A stretch of 6,897 nucleotides of DNA from Acutalibacter sp. (GTDB taxonomy: Bacteria; Bacillota; Clostridia; Oscillospirales; Acutalibacteraceae), in contig JAAWSH010000088.1 in assembly GCA_022801475.1 (NCBI GenBank), forward strand, positions 1-6,897. The letters are read 5' to 3'. Positions 6,245 through 6,897 of the stretch are shown piece by piece. Positions within the stretch are counted from its first letter, which is position 1, and the number at the start of each line of letters is the position of its first letter. The notes beneath the pieces are model-generated. The model had not been told where the DNA came from. It saw nothing but the letters and a program-made list of their open reading frames with translations, and did not search any database. The position numbers were made by a program, and so were the translations under genes.

Positions 6245-6268
6245 CTTGGTAAAAAAGGAGAGTACATT

Positions 6269-6897
6269 ATGCCTAAAAAACCAGTTTATGATAACGAGAG
6301 TATCCAAAGCCTAAAGGGCGCCGACCGGGTGCGGCTGCGGCCAGCGGTGATCTTCGGCTCTGACGGGATTGATGGCTGTCAGCACTCGGTGTTTGAAATT
6401 TTGTCCAACTCCATTGACGAGGCCCGCCAGGGCTGCGGGGACGAGATTACCGTTACCCGCTTTCTGGACCACTCTGTTCAGGTGGAGGACCACGGCCGGG
6501 GCTGCCCGGTGGACTATAACCAAAAGGAGCAGAAGTATAACTGGGAGCTGGTGTTCTGTGAGCTGTACGCTGGGGGCAAGTACAACAATGACTCTGGCGA
6601 GAACTACGAGTACTCTCTGGGCCTGAACGGCCTGGGGTTATGCTCTACCCAGTACGCCTCTGAGTATATGGACGTGCAGGTGCGCCGGGACGGCTTCCTG
6701 TACACCCTGCACTTTGAGCACGGGGAAAATGTGGGAGGCCTGCACAAGGAGCCTTATAAAAAGAAAGACACAGGATCCCTCTTTAAGTGGAAGCCAGACC
6801 TACAGGTGTTTACAGACATTGACATTAGCGCCGAATACTATCTGGATGTGCTAAAGCGCCAGGCAGTGGTGAACGCGGGCATTACCTTCCATTTTCT
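6269..6897 (+). CDS. Type IIA topoisomerase subunit B, divergent GyrB/ParE family (3' end outside window)
   Basis: 209 complete codons from ATG 6269 run off the window end; related proteins are about 640 residues or more. The start has AAGGAG at 6255-6260, 8 nt away. The N-terminal GHKL ATPase fold is clear: YDNESIQSLKGADRVRLRP (7-25) matches the GyrB arm and strap, FEILSNSIDEA (42-52) holds the catalytic glutamate E43 and Mg-binding N47, EDHGRGCP (73-80) holds the adenine-binding D74, YAGGKY (100-105) and GLNGLG (118-123) form the ATP lid, and DTGS (167-170) matches the TGT motif. It departs from standard GyrB: SN replaces DN before the ATP asparagine, RPAVIFGS replaces RPGMYIGS, and GLNGLG replaces GLHGVG. 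I think this is the second, ParE-like B subunit seen in Clostridia, partner of a downstream GyrA/ParC-like gene, but gyrase versus topoisomerase IV cannot be decided from this part. The B-subunit role itself is firm. Confidence 0.9.
   Translation, partial: MPKKPVYDNESIQSLKGADRVRLRPAVIFGSDGIDGCQHSVFEILSNSIDEARQGCGDEITVTRFLDHSVQVEDHGRGCPVDYNQKEQKYNWELVFCELYAGGKYNNDSGENYEYSLGLNGLGLCSTQYASEYMDVQVRRDGFLYTLHFEHGENVGGLHKEPYKKKDTGSLFKWKPDLQVFTDIDISAEYYLDVLKRQAVVNAGITFHF

Noticed and set aside
5050..6267. 405-codon antisense ORF over ftsH, and a 314-codon one at 4452-5396
   Set aside because: Both lie opposite ftsH, have no ribosome binding site or recognisable domain, and are low-complexity shadows of GC-rich codon use.

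Overview
The window is housekeeping chromosome from a GC-rich Gram-positive anaerobe, most likely a clostridial lineage of the Oscillospiraceae/Ruminococcaceae type. The evidence is the gene order tilS-hpt-ftsH (classical in Firmicutes), strong AGGAGG ribosome binding sites, a TTG start on ftsH, and protein variants such as the AHNAEDNAET motif in TilS and an unusual GyrB/ParE homologue. The taxonomic call is inference. All genes are on the + strand.

Layout. 1-270 is the 3' end of rplI (ribosomal protein bL9). 271-431 is a 161-bp gap with a strong GC-rich hairpin, a short direct repeat, and a dnaB ribosome binding site that can fold into a small hairpin. 432-1817 is dnaB, the replicative helicase. 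1818-2211 is a 394-bp gap without a credible gene but dense in perfect inverted repeats. It looks like a structured RNA or a long structured leader for tilS. 2212-3564 is tilS, overlapping hpt (3561-4115) by 4 bp, followed after 49 bp by ftsH (4165-6168, TTG start). A clear intrinsic terminator follows ftsH at about 6175-6216, then a second hairpin. From 6269 to the window end runs the 5' part of a type IIA topoisomerase B-subunit gene of a divergent GyrB/ParE type.

How the genes fit. rplI-dnaB pairs translation with replication, a common Firmicutes neighbourhood. TilS (tRNA-Ile2 lysidine), HprT/Hpt (purine salvage) and FtsH (membrane AAA protease) form one co-directional unit ended by the terminator. 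In B. subtilis TilS and HprT have been reported to act together as an activator of ftsH, so this conserved order may have regulatory meaning. A well-formed extended -10 promoter with an upstream A/T tract lies inside tilS and could drive hpt-ftsH separately.

The two points most worth a second look are the structured region between dnaB and tilS, which I cannot assign to a known family with certainty, and the intragenic promoter in tilS. I found no mobile element, CRISPR array, tRNA or rRNA, and no evidence of a new multi-gene system; most of the window is ordinary core genome.
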